This document shows, in pieces, positions 26,082 through 33,911 of a stretch of DNA of 50,427 bases. The notes beneath the pieces were generated by a model. The model saw nothing but the letters and a program-made list of their open reading frames with translations, had not been told where the DNA came from and ran no database searches. Numbering within the stretch: the stretch's first letter is position 1; every line of letters starts with the position of its first letter. The stretch is from Lachnospiraceae bacterium. GTDB lineage: Bacteria; Bacillota; Clostridia; Lachnospirales; Lachnospiraceae. Where the stretch lies: NCBI GenBank assembly GCA_900771955.1, contig CAAGPW010000163.1:1-50427 (forward strand), written 5' to 3'. Position numbers and translations under genes: made by a program.

Positions 26082-29000
26082 CTAAAGACCTAACAGCAGT
26101 TTCATATAATCATTGCGGACACTGTAACCGTAATTCTTTGCTGTTGCCCAACCCTTTCCATATGGATTTTCTGAAATGCCAAGCCACTCAACATATGGTG
26201 CACATCCTCTGGACACACGGGTAAAACGCTTGTCCACGCAGGCATTTACCAGCGGATCCTTTGAAGCATATGCTTTTAAGTGCTGTACCTGGGCACGCAC
26301 GCCCTCACGTACGTTAGCAAAGCTGTCTCCGCATGCTCCTCCGCCAACCGCGCCAAGCCCTGCGAAATTATACTGTCCGATCTTCACATCGCCCCTGTAT
26401 TTGAGGTAACCTGTTTCCTTCATTGCCTGGGAAAAAGCCACTTCCGTCTTTACGCCTTCCGCCTGGCACTCTTCCAGATAGATCTGGCAGAATGCCTGTA
26501 TAGTCGGTGCATCCGAGCTTGCATAGAAAGACGGATAGGATGCATGTTTGTTATAGTAATTTACCATCTGATCCACGGTCACAGAGCTTTGACCCATGAT
26601 CGTATAAAGTGTATCACTGTCGGCAACCGTAAAGCTTCCGTTCGCGATCTTGACTCTGGTGCCGTCACGCATCACTGCATAGGCCCCATAGCCATAAGTT
26701 CCTGTCTTGTAAGCATAGTTGGAAAGACCAACGGTAGACATCCATCTGCCATAGGAATCAATAAAGGTTCCATACCACTGCAGATCGCTCAGTCCATCAT
26801 GCCATACGCCAAACTGTACTCCGGCAATGCATCCGTTATACGGGACGTTAGTTGCTGACAGGAAATATGCCGAGCCGTCTCCTGCGCTGCAGCTTTGAAT
26901 GTCAGCCTGTGGCATTTCAAGGTTGACACAATTGACCACCGGATTTGCCACAACTCCATTCTTACCGTAAATATATCCACTGATCGCATATACACCATAA
27001 TGATAAGCGTGATTTGCTACATTGATCTGTGCAACATATACGCCGTCAGACTGCTTATACGCATCATACCAGTACAGATCACTCAGATCCGCTGCTGTCC
27101 ATGCCGCGATCCTTACATGATCCACGCCAGCCGGAGCTGTTGCATTTGCAACAACAACATCAAAGGTTCCGGCAATTTCATTGATCTGATACGGCGCAAT
27201 ATAATCCGCTGTCGGTTCCGGCACAAAAAATACCTGATTACCCAGCCTCAGACTGGTTCCATCCGCATAGTCCACATAGGCATCCGCCATAAACATTCCG
27301 GAACGGCCATAATTTGCAACATTGATAAAGGAAAGCCATCTTGCGCCATCACGCATGGTCCCAAACCATTTCATGTCACTTAATCCGTCATGCCATACTG
27401 CAAAGCGAACCCCCGTTGCATTGCCTGCATTCGGCACATTCTGCGCGGAAAGCACAAAGGATGTTCCATCCCCGAGACTTACCGTTCCAAGCTGTACATC
27501 CCTTGAGAAATCAGCCGCATCAAACATCGTGCGTCCAACCTGATAGTAACTGCCGTTCTGGCGAACCACATAAGCATCCACATAGTAGGTACCTGCCACG
27601 CCAAAATCAGATACATTAAACATTGCTACCCAGTTATCGCCGCTCTTGGTTCCATAATACCACTTCACATCACTCTTTCCGTTATAAACGGCGAAAAACA
27701 TATTATTTGCCTTCGGGATATTCTCCGCGATCATCGTGTAGGTGACATTATTTACCGACCAGCCCGCACTCGTCGCATAACCCGGCGTAACGGTCACCTT
27801 CGCCGCATCACTCGCATAGGTTATCTCCTTGGAGAGTCCATAGCAGGATGCGATTCCTTTTGCATCCGCAACACCGAGTGCCTTTAACTTCTCATCGGAG
27901 CCAAGGTATTTCTGTGCATCGGATGCATTGTTGATAAATGCATGCTCCACAATGATTCCCGGGAATCCGAGACGCTTGCACCAGCTGTTGATCCCATAAT
28001 AATCCGATACGGAACCGTCCGGATACTTGTCATCATTGGCATTGCGGATCTTTGCTCCGCGGTTGGTAAGGCCGAGTGCCGTAAGCTGTGCCAGGATACT
28101 GTTCGCAAGTGTCTCACCCGCCTGTCCTACCTGTGCATTGTAATTACGGTTCGGGTAATAAACTTCCGCACCATTGGCAGAAGTCAGGCTTCCCTTGCTG
28201 CCCGCCTGATTGATATGTATGCTGACCAGTACATCTGCATTCTTGGAAGCAGCGAAACGTGCGCGTGCTTCTCTGTCCATGCATGCACTGACATTATCTG
28301 TTCTGGTAAGATATACTTCAACACCGCTGTACTGCTCCAGTTCTTCCTTGCAGTACTGGGCGATTTTCAGACAGATGTCACGTTCCACATAAACAACACC
28401 GTTTACTGTTGCTGTCGTTCCTGAGTCTGAACCGCCATGGCCCGGATCGATCACGACCACAAGGTTTCCGTTGCTGCCCCTTCCGGTCAGGGCTTCGTCT
28501 TCCCCTCCAGCCTGTGCAAGTGCATTCTTAAAATCATCACCGGATATGGTATGTCCGTCTGCATCACTGATCGTGATGTCAGCCGCTCCCTCTCCGCTGT
28601 CTCCGACTACCGTGCTATCCTCTTCATCGGATACTACTGCGTCCGGATTGCTGTCCGCCTCAACGTTTACACCAAATACCGCCTGTATTCCGGTCGCATC
28701 CATGTCAATATGAAAGCTCTGTCCTTCGATCGTATAATCGAGACCTGTCACCTTATAATGACCATCGGACTGTGCATCCGAAAACGGAATCTGGAATACT
28801 GCCGTGTCCGCGCTGATGGAGGATGCATTTACAGAAGCCGCTGCCCCTGTATCTGTATTTGTATAAGAGAGTACCGCTGCAGATGGTGTGCTGCGGCTTG
28901 CATCAAGGCCAACCAGAATCGTCTGCGTATCCGGAGTCATGACTTCACTCTTGCCAACAACCAGATAGCTGATGAGCTGTTCTGTAACCTCCTCTTCCAT

Positions 29001-29333
29001 CTCCGCTGCTTCAGCCTGATCATTTACAAATGCATCTGCACTTTCCTGCATCTGTGCGGCTGCTTCATCATCCAAAGCTGCATCGGATATCTCCGAACTC
29101 TGCTGCTCCTGTGTGTTTTCCTCCGGCAATGACGTCTCTGACGCATCCTGCTGTGTCTCCGTATTCTGCTCTTCCGGCTGACTGTTCTCCGGGAGAGCAC
29201 CTGTCGCATCCACAGAACTGCTTTCTGTTGCAACCGGCGCACTCACTTCTGCCGCCTGAGTGGAAAGAGCACTTCCGGAAAACATCAGGCTGACTGCCAG
29301 AAACAGTGCCAGACCTTTTCGCAATTTTTTCAT
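26082..29333 (-). CDS. Secreted bifunctional autolysin: Amidase_3, four Bsp-like repeats, glucosaminidase
   Basis: 1083 residues; signal peptide 1-27, then an acidic Glu/Gln/Thr/Ser stalk to about 120 and an uncharacterised region to 285. The zinc amidase (N-acetylmuramoyl-L-alanine amidase) spans about 290-500 with His299 in DPGHGG, Glu317 in VERD, His373 in SIHIN and Glu463 in VEHAF, a complete set. Four GBS-Bsp-like repeats lie at about 512-903, each with a WY.....G.W.....V..Y...G.Y pattern. A glucosaminidase/FlgJ-like domain lies at about 915-1083 (FSQAMKETGYLKY with Glu973; YNFAGLGA). It can cut both the stem peptide link and the glycan strand. First gene of its unit, with a divergent partner on plus. 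It lacks the NGQDLGFANWDG module. Confidence 0.92.
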   Translation of the reverse strand: MKKLRKGLALFLAVSLMFSGSALSTQAAEVSAPVATESSSVDATGALPENSQPEEQNTETQQDASETSLPEENTQEQQSSEISDAALDDEAAAQMQESADAFVNDQAEAAEMEEEVTEQLISYLVVGKSEVMTPDTQTILVGLDASRSTPSAAVLSYTNTDTGAAASVNASSISADTAVFQIPFSDAQSDGHYKVTGLDYTIEGQSFHIDMDATGIQAVFGVNVEADSNPDAVVSDEEDSTVVGDSGEGAADITISDADGHTISGDDFKNALAQAGGEDEALTGRGSNGNLVVVIDPGHGGSDSGTTATVNGVVYVERDICLKIAQYCKEELEQYSGVEVYLTRTDNVSACMDREARARFAASKNADVLVSIHINQAGSKGSLTSANGAEVYYPNRNYNAQVGQAGETLANSILAQLTALGLTNRGAKIRNANDDKYPDGSVSDYYGINSWCKRLGFPGIIVEHAFINNASDAQKYLGSDEKLKALGVADAKGIASCYGLSKEITYASDAAKVTVTPGYATSAGWSVNNVTYTMIAENIPKANNMFFAVYNGKSDVKWYYGTKSGDNWVAMFNVSDFGVAGTYYVDAYVVRQNGSYYQVGRTMFDAADFSRDVQLGTVSLGDGTSFVLSAQNVPNAGNATGVRFAVWHDGLSDMKWFGTMRDGARWLSFINVANYGRSGMFMADAYVDYADGTSLRLGNQVFFVPEPTADYIAPYQINEIAGTFDVVVANATAPAGVDHVRIAAWTAADLSDLYWYDAYKQSDGVYVAQINVANHAYHYGVYAISGYIYGKNGVVANPVVNCVNLEMPQADIQSCSAGDGSAYFLSATNVPYNGCIAGVQFGVWHDGLSDLQWYGTFIDSYGRWMSTVGLSNYAYKTGTYGYGAYAVMRDGTRVKIANGSFTVADSDTLYTIMGQSSVTVDQMVNYYNKHASYPSFYASSDAPTIQAFCQIYLEECQAEGVKTEVAFSQAMKETGYLKYRGDVKIGQYNFAGLGAVGGGACGDSFANVREGVRAQVQHLKAYASKDPLVNACVDKRFTRVSRGCAPYVEWLGISENPYGKGWATAKNYGYSVRNDYMKLLLGL
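26625..27800 (-). repeat. Four tandem GBS-Bsp-like repeat units
   Basis: Encodes residues about 512-903 as four units of 90-100 residues, each with a FAVWHDGLSDMKWFGT-like strand and a VANYGRSGMF-like strand. Units 2 and 4 share the WHDGLSD core exactly. Probably glycan-binding beta-sandwich spacers between the two catalytic domains. Confidence 0.8.
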
Positions 29334-29381
29334 TTACCTTTCCTCTTTTCCTCAAATCTGATATGACTACACATCTGTATT

Positions 29382-29410
29382 ATAATAATATATGCGCACA
29401 CTTTTTACAA
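29382..29410 (-). promoter_or_regulatory. Candidate promoter of the autolysin operon
   Basis: Minus strand TTGTAA, 17 bases, TATTAT, about 50 bases before the ATG. It lies in the divergent intergenic region 29334-29557. Confidence 0.5.
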
Positions 29411-29450
29411 CCTAAATCCCCAATCTAAATCTTAATTTTTGTAAAATAAT

Positions 29451-29479
29451 TTGCTTAGTTTTTCCATATATGCTAGAAT
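29451..29479 (+). promoter_or_regulatory. Candidate extended -10 promoter of the plus-strand esterase gene
   Basis: TTGCTT, 17 bases ending in TGC, then TAGAAT, giving a leader of about 70 bases before the ATG at 29558. The leader is very AT-rich. Confidence 0.55.
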
Positions 29480-29557
29480 TGGAGCATATGAGTTTTCTTA
29501 TATAAGAAAAAAATTTTAAAAACAATATAAAACAGGAAAGGAACAGGGAGAACTTTT

Positions 29558-31156
29558 ATGAAAAAGAAAATAATTACCTCTATTCTGACTCTTGCAGTTG
29601 CTTTAAGCGGTACGGGAGTCACGGTTTCGGCCAGTGAGATCCAGGCACCGGAGCAGGCAACGGAAGCCGCTGTTGAGCAGACATCCGAAACGCAGGCACA
29701 GGTGACAGAGCAAACTGCAGAACAGGCCACGGAACAGACCTCAGAGCAGACCACGGAACAGAGCACGGAGACAGAGGAACCGGCTGCTGCAGTGGATACC
29801 GAATCACAGGAAGCGGATACAGAGCCGGATTTTGCAGCACTGGATGCCGAAGCTGCAGCTGCCAATGCTGACATCGCAGATGCCACGGTTTCTGAAGAAA
29901 CGGACGATTCCGAAGCACTGACCGGTAATTTTGGTGGCGAGATCCTCGGCTATGCCTACGGTGTGCCAGTTATGAAATATGACACCCGCGTTGCCGGCGG
30001 TTCCATCATCTTAAATGCAGACGGTGATATCCGCTACATTTTCCCGGACGGCACCATGGCAAAGAACTGCTATCTCTATGACGGCACCGATACTTTTTAT
30101 CTGGGATACAACGGCGCTCCTTACAAAAACACGACCTGCTATTCGATGGACGGTCATATGATGTATTTTGATTCCTATGCACGTCTGGTACGCAACAATT
30201 TCTGTGGCTGTGAGGATGTTGGTTTTGCCGCATACTTTGATGATAACGGTTATGCCCTTGTTGACCAGACGATCACCGTAAACGGCAGACTCTATTACCT
30301 GAACGGTTACGGTCAGCTGGAACAGCACGGCTGGTTCTGGTATGCAAACGGACAAGACCTCGGTTTTGCAAACTGGGACGGCACACTGATCACGGATTGC
30401 TTTTCCTATGATCTGTGGGGCAGAATGGTACACTTCAAATCAGACGGTACTCTGACCCGCGGCGAACTTCTGACCGACGGAACCTGGTTCTATGACATGG
30501 ACGCTACAGACGGACACTGCAAGGGTTCTTTCAAGCTTCCATACAATTACTTTGCAATCGGAAACTCTATCACCATGCATCCGATCGTTCCGGATCTCTG
30601 GTGGGGAAGCTGGGGAATGGCAGCAAGCTCCTATTCCACTGATTATGTAAACCGCGTTTCTGCCACAATCAGCGATCATTATCAGGTAAACACGAAAAAG
30701 ATCTACTATACGACCTGGGAACGCGCAGCAGACCGCAACAGCACTTTATCACAGCTTGATCCGTATCTGACTTCCGATCTTGATCTTGTCACGATCCAGC
30801 TTGGCGACAATATCACAGGCGGCTATGACACACTGGTAAGTGATTATCAGAACCTGATCAACTATGTCCGTGCCAAAGCTCCAAATGCTAAGATCATGGT
30901 CATTGATGAATTCTGCTGGCCGAACAGTGCGATCCAGTCCGCACAGCGTCAGGTATGCGAGGCAAACGGTATTGCCTACATTGATCTTTCAGCCATCAAC
31001 CACGGCGGATATACCGCAGGACTTGGAACTACCGTATTCGGTGATGACGGTTCCACACATGCAATCTCCAATCCTGCTGTTGCCGCACATCCTGGTGATG
31101 CCGCAATGAGCTATATTGCAAATCAGATCCTTACACTTTTATGCAGCGGATATTAA
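29558..31156 (+). CDS. Secreted protein with wall-binding module and C-terminal SGNH hydrolase
   Basis: 532 residues. Signal peptide 1-25 (cleaved near VSASE), then a 60-residue Gln/Thr/Glu stalk with imperfect TEQTSEQ repeats. The shared wall-binding module is at about 127-326 and an SGNH domain at about 331-532: FAIGNSIT (Ser337), IQLGDNI (Asn418) and AAHPGDAAM (His511). The domain order is the reverse of the 24.4 kb esterase and the SGNH domains differ, so the two are not recent duplicates. Likely deacylates wall or coat glycans. Sole minus-to-plus switch in the secreted block, with its own promoter and a shared terminator. Confidence 0.87.
   Translation: MKKKIITSILTLAVALSGTGVTVSASEIQAPEQATEAAVEQTSETQAQVTEQTAEQATEQTSEQTTEQSTETEEPAAAVDTESQEADTEPDFAALDAEAAAANADIADATVSEETDDSEALTGNFGGEILGYAYGVPVMKYDTRVAGGSIILNADGDIRYIFPDGTMAKNCYLYDGTDTFYLGYNGAPYKNTTCYSMDGHMMYFDSYARLVRNNFCGCEDVGFAAYFDDNGYALVDQTITVNGRLYYLNGYGQLEQHGWFWYANGQDLGFANWDGTLITDCFSYDLWGRMVHFKSDGTLTRGELLTDGTWFYDMDATDGHCKGSFKLPYNYFAIGNSITMHPIVPDLWWGSWGMAASSYSTDYVNRVSATISDHYQVNTKKIYYTTWERAADRNSTLSQLDPYLTSDLDLVTIQLGDNITGGYDTLVSDYQNLINYVRAKAPNAKIMVIDEFCWPNSAIQSAQRQVCEANGIAYIDLSAINHGGYTAGLGTTVFGDDGSTHAISNPAVAAHPGDAAMSYIANQILTLLCSGY
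29936..30535 (+). repeat. Wall-binding module copy 2 (middle of plus-strand esterase)
   Basis: Encodes residues about 127-326: GYAYGVPVMKYDTR, NADGDIRYIF, YLGYNGAPYKNTT, then GWFWYANGQDLGFANWDGTL and MDATDGHCKGSF. Closest by eye to copies 3 and 4. Confidence 0.8.
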
Positions 31157-31162
31157 TACTGC

Positions 31163-31202
31163 AAAATAAGGCTGTCGCACTGTGCGACAGCCTTATTTTT
31201 TA
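31163..31202. terminator. Bidirectional rho-independent terminator
   Basis: AAAATAAGGCTGTCGCA, a 3-base loop and its perfect complement, flanked by A and T runs. It lies between the convergent SGNH gene (plus) and DHHW gene (minus). Confidence 0.88.
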
Positions 31203-31208
31203 CTATTT

Positions 31209-32381
31209 TTACTGGCTTACTGAAATATTAAATTTTTCATTCAGCAATGACTTTGCCTGATATACCAGCACAATATCATAATCATCATTCAGAAGTGTTT
31301 TGGTCATATAATCGTTTCCGTTAAAGTATCTCGGATCTGCCACTGTAAGTTCACCCACTGTAAGTGACATATAAGCAAAGCTCCGATAACCCATGGAATC
31401 TGTAATCACCAGAACCTTTGCGCCATCCGGATCCAGATTGTTTTTGATCTTATAACCCGGAGAACCATATCTCAGATAATCCGTGATCCAATACGTCTCC
31501 AGATTCGGATCATCATCCTCATAATGGTTCATCAGCACCGATCTGAAATCTCCCTCATGAACCGAAGCATCTCCCCAGTCCGTAACCGTGAAATCCGTTT
31601 CAAATTTCGGATAATAGATATCAAACATATCCGGTGACTCATAAAGTCTTCCCACACTCCGCGACAGGTTTCCGAAAAACGGATAACTCTTCTTCTCATA
31701 ATTATCCATATCCGTGAGCAAATACTGATTATCAAATGTAATATCGTAATTCTCCGTCAGATAGTCTTCCATGCTGTTTGCCAGCCAGAGTTCTGAATCC
31801 GTACGCATATGGAAGTCTGTCCGAAAGAACAGTTCATCCAGTGATCCGGTATAATCCGAAGCGATGCGGTCACGCATGTCCAGCATTGGAATATTCCTGT
31901 CCTCCATACGCTTCATTGCCCCCGACACGATCTCATTCTCATAACTGAACGTCTCCATATCCGGATCAATGTTATAAAACTCCTTGTTTGGCGCCTGTAC
32001 ATATAAAAGCGGTATCCCGCGTTTGTCAAGCACGTCCTTTAGTGATGCCATCTCAGCCGCAAACCCTTCCCCGTCGTAAGTATAATACTCGGTGGAATGA
32101 AAGATTCCCTTTTTGTCTACCATAAAACTGAAATTATCAAAAATGCACTTATTCAGCCCATGCTGTACTACACCATACAGATCAATGAATTCCTTTCGTC
32201 CGATAAAACCAGTCTGATACTGCGATTCCACATCCGAAAGCTGTGCTGCAAGATTTTCATTGCTCCAGCTAATGTCAACGGATGACATATCTGTCTTAAA
32301 ATTCTTAAAGTTGACAGCCGCAAACACAAACACAAGTGCCAGCGCAATCACTGTAATAACCTTATTGACTTTTTCCCGCAT
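31209..32381 (-). CDS. DHHW/AlgX-AlgJ-like SGNH protein, O-acylation partner of MBOAT
   Basis: 390 residues with one N-terminal membrane anchor (about 8-24) and an external SGNH-like domain. VITDSMGYRS (Ser329) fits the nucleophile block, and RTDFHM (Asp189, His191) matches the position of the TDHHW signature, with FHM in place of HHW. Such proteins act outside the membrane to complete transfer of acyl groups, brought across by MBOAT proteins, to exopolysaccharide. The MBOAT gene is 21 bases upstream, in the same order as in alginate-type acetylation pairs. The call as partner is strong; the acyl group and the polymer are inferred. Confidence 0.82.
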   Translation of the reverse strand: MREKVNKVITVIALALVFVFAAVNFKNFKTDMSSVDISWSNENLAAQLSDVESQYQTGFIGRKEFIDLYGVVQHGLNKCIFDNFSFMVDKKGIFHSTEYYTYDGEGFAAEMASLKDVLDKRGIPLLYVQAPNKEFYNIDPDMETFSYENEIVSGAMKRMEDRNIPMLDMRDRIASDYTGSLDELFFRTDFHMRTDSELWLANSMEDYLTENYDITFDNQYLLTDMDNYEKKSYPFFGNLSRSVGRLYESPDMFDIYYPKFETDFTVTDWGDASVHEGDFRSVLMNHYEDDDPNLETYWITDYLRYGSPGYKIKNNLDPDGAKVLVITDSMGYRSFAYMSLTVGELTVADPRYFNGNDYMTKTLLNDDYDIVLVYQAKSLLNEKFNISVSQ

Positions 32382-32402
32382 TGTTTCTCCTTTCTTATCC
32401 GC

Positions 32403-33821
32403 CTAGAAATTAAAATAAATAAAAGGATTATAAGATCCGTTCAGGCAATAGCTGATACTTACCGCAAGCAGTAACAGCAGGCAGACACCTCTGACAATCT
32501 CAAATGCCTTATCATATCTGCTTTTCTCTGCTTTTGCTTCGAGCCATCCAACAACCGGAAAACAGAGGATACCTGCAAGGATCAGTGTCACAAGCGAGTC
32601 TTTAAATGTGATCCACAGCTTCGGATCACTGAGCGGATTTCCATGCAGTCCAAACATGCAAAGCACGTAATGAATTGCACCTTTGAGCCCGTTCGCGCGG
32701 AACAGCACCCATCCGAAATTCACCGCAAGGAAGGTAAGTAACCGATAGACCACTTTTCCCCACGCCGATCTGATCCGATCCGGAAAACCAAACTGCTTTT
32801 CAAATATAAGCAGAACAAAATAGAACATGCCCCATGCCACATAATTCCAGCTTGCTCCATGCCACACACCGGTCAGAAGCCAGACCACAAAAATATTCCG
32901 GTAGGTCTTTGCCTTTGAGACTCTCGATCCGCCAAGCGGTATGTAAACATAGTCACGGAACCAGGTAGACAATGAAATATGCCATCTTCTCCAGAAATCC
33001 GTAATCGACTTTGCCGTATACGGGTAATTGAAGTTTTCCATAAAATGGAATCCAAACATCCTTCCGAGTCCTATCGCCATATCGGAATAACCGGAGAAAT
33101 CAAAAAGTATCTGTAATGTATAGCAGATCGAGCCAAGCCACGCATAACCGACGCTTAAATCGGTAAACGGTGTGATACGGTAGGCACGATCCGCCACCAT
33201 TGCAACTGAATTGGCAATAATAACCTTTTTACCAAGCCCTATGATAAATCTGGACATTCCCGCGGAAAAATCAGCAAACGTTTCCTTTCTGCTGTTGATC
33301 TCCCTTGCGACCGTCTCGTAACGGACGATCGGGCCTGCTACCAGCTGTGGGAAGAATGCGATATAAAGCGCCACATTCAGTGGATTTTTCTGCACGTCCC
33401 CGTTCTTTCTGTATACGTCAAACACATAAGACATCGCCTGAAAGGTAAAAAACGATATTCCGATCGGCAATGCGATATTCGGAACCGCAAATTCTGTTGA
33501 AAGCAGACGGTTCACATTCGTCACCGCGAAATTAAGATATTTGAACACGAAAAATATCGCCAGATTCGACAATACCATTAATGTCAGTATCAGCCTGGCA
33601 ATCGGTTTATTGTCCCGATAACGGTCCACCAGAAGTGCGTACACATAATTCAGGAAAATAGAGCCAAGCAGGATAACAATAAATTTCGGTTCGCCCCATG
33701 CATAAAATGCAAGGGACATAAGCAGTAAAAAGATATTTCTGTATTTTCGATCCAGCAGGTAATATCCAATCAGGGATATGGGTAAAAACACAAAAATAAA
33801 AATTGATGATGAAAAAACCAT
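32403..33821 (-). CDS. MBOAT family O-acyltransferase (AlgI/DltB-like)
   Basis: 472 residues, about 10-12 membrane helices. Family marks: FPQLVAGPIVRY, YPYTAKSITDFWRRWHISLSTWFRDYVYIPLGGSR and the catalytic-His segment TGVWHGASWNYVAWG (His near residue 318). Moves acyl groups (usually acetyl) from a cytoplasmic donor to the outer face, where the DHHW protein passes them to a polysaccharide. The genes form a two-gene unit with an extended -10 promoter in the gap after the papain-like protease gene. No D-alanine carrier genes are nearby, so the AlgI role is favoured over DltB. Confidence 0.92.
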   Translation of the reverse strand: MVFSSSIFIFVFLPISLIGYYLLDRKYRNIFLLLMSLAFYAWGEPKFIVILLGSIFLNYVYALLVDRYRDNKPIARLILTLMVLSNLAIFFVFKYLNFAVTNVNRLLSTEFAVPNIALPIGISFFTFQAMSYVFDVYRKNGDVQKNPLNVALYIAFFPQLVAGPIVRYETVAREINSRKETFADFSAGMSRFIIGLGKKVIIANSVAMVADRAYRITPFTDLSVGYAWLGSICYTLQILFDFSGYSDMAIGLGRMFGFHFMENFNYPYTAKSITDFWRRWHISLSTWFRDYVYIPLGGSRVSKAKTYRNIFVVWLLTGVWHGASWNYVAWGMFYFVLLIFEKQFGFPDRIRSAWGKVVYRLLTFLAVNFGWVLFRANGLKGAIHYVLCMFGLHGNPLSDPKLWITFKDSLVTLILAGILCFPVVGWLEAKAEKSRYDKAFEIVRGVCLLLLLAVSISYCLNGSYNPFIYFNF

Positions 33822-33873
33822 ACCTAATCTTTATCCTTTCTCTGTTCTTCATTTTTCAAACAAAACATTTCCT

Positions 33874-33901
33874 ATTATACCATAATCTTCCCTAAAAGCA
33901 A
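33874..33901 (-). promoter_or_regulatory. Extended -10 promoter of the MBOAT-DHHW unit
   Basis: Minus strand TTGCTT, 16 bases ending in TGG, then perfect TATAAT, about 55 bases before the MBOAT ATG. Confidence 0.65.
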
Positions 33902-33911
33902 ATTTCTGCCT

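Noticed and set aside
28437..29132. Plus-strand open frame of 231 codons opposite the autolysin
   Set aside because: No recognisable domain and the sense strand encodes the amidase with all catalytic residues.
29473..29886. Minus-strand frame of 137 codons rich in Ala, Ser, Cys and Val
   Set aside because: It is the antisense of the Gln/Thr/Glu stalk of the plus-strand esterase; its composition follows from that repeat and it covers the esterase promoter.
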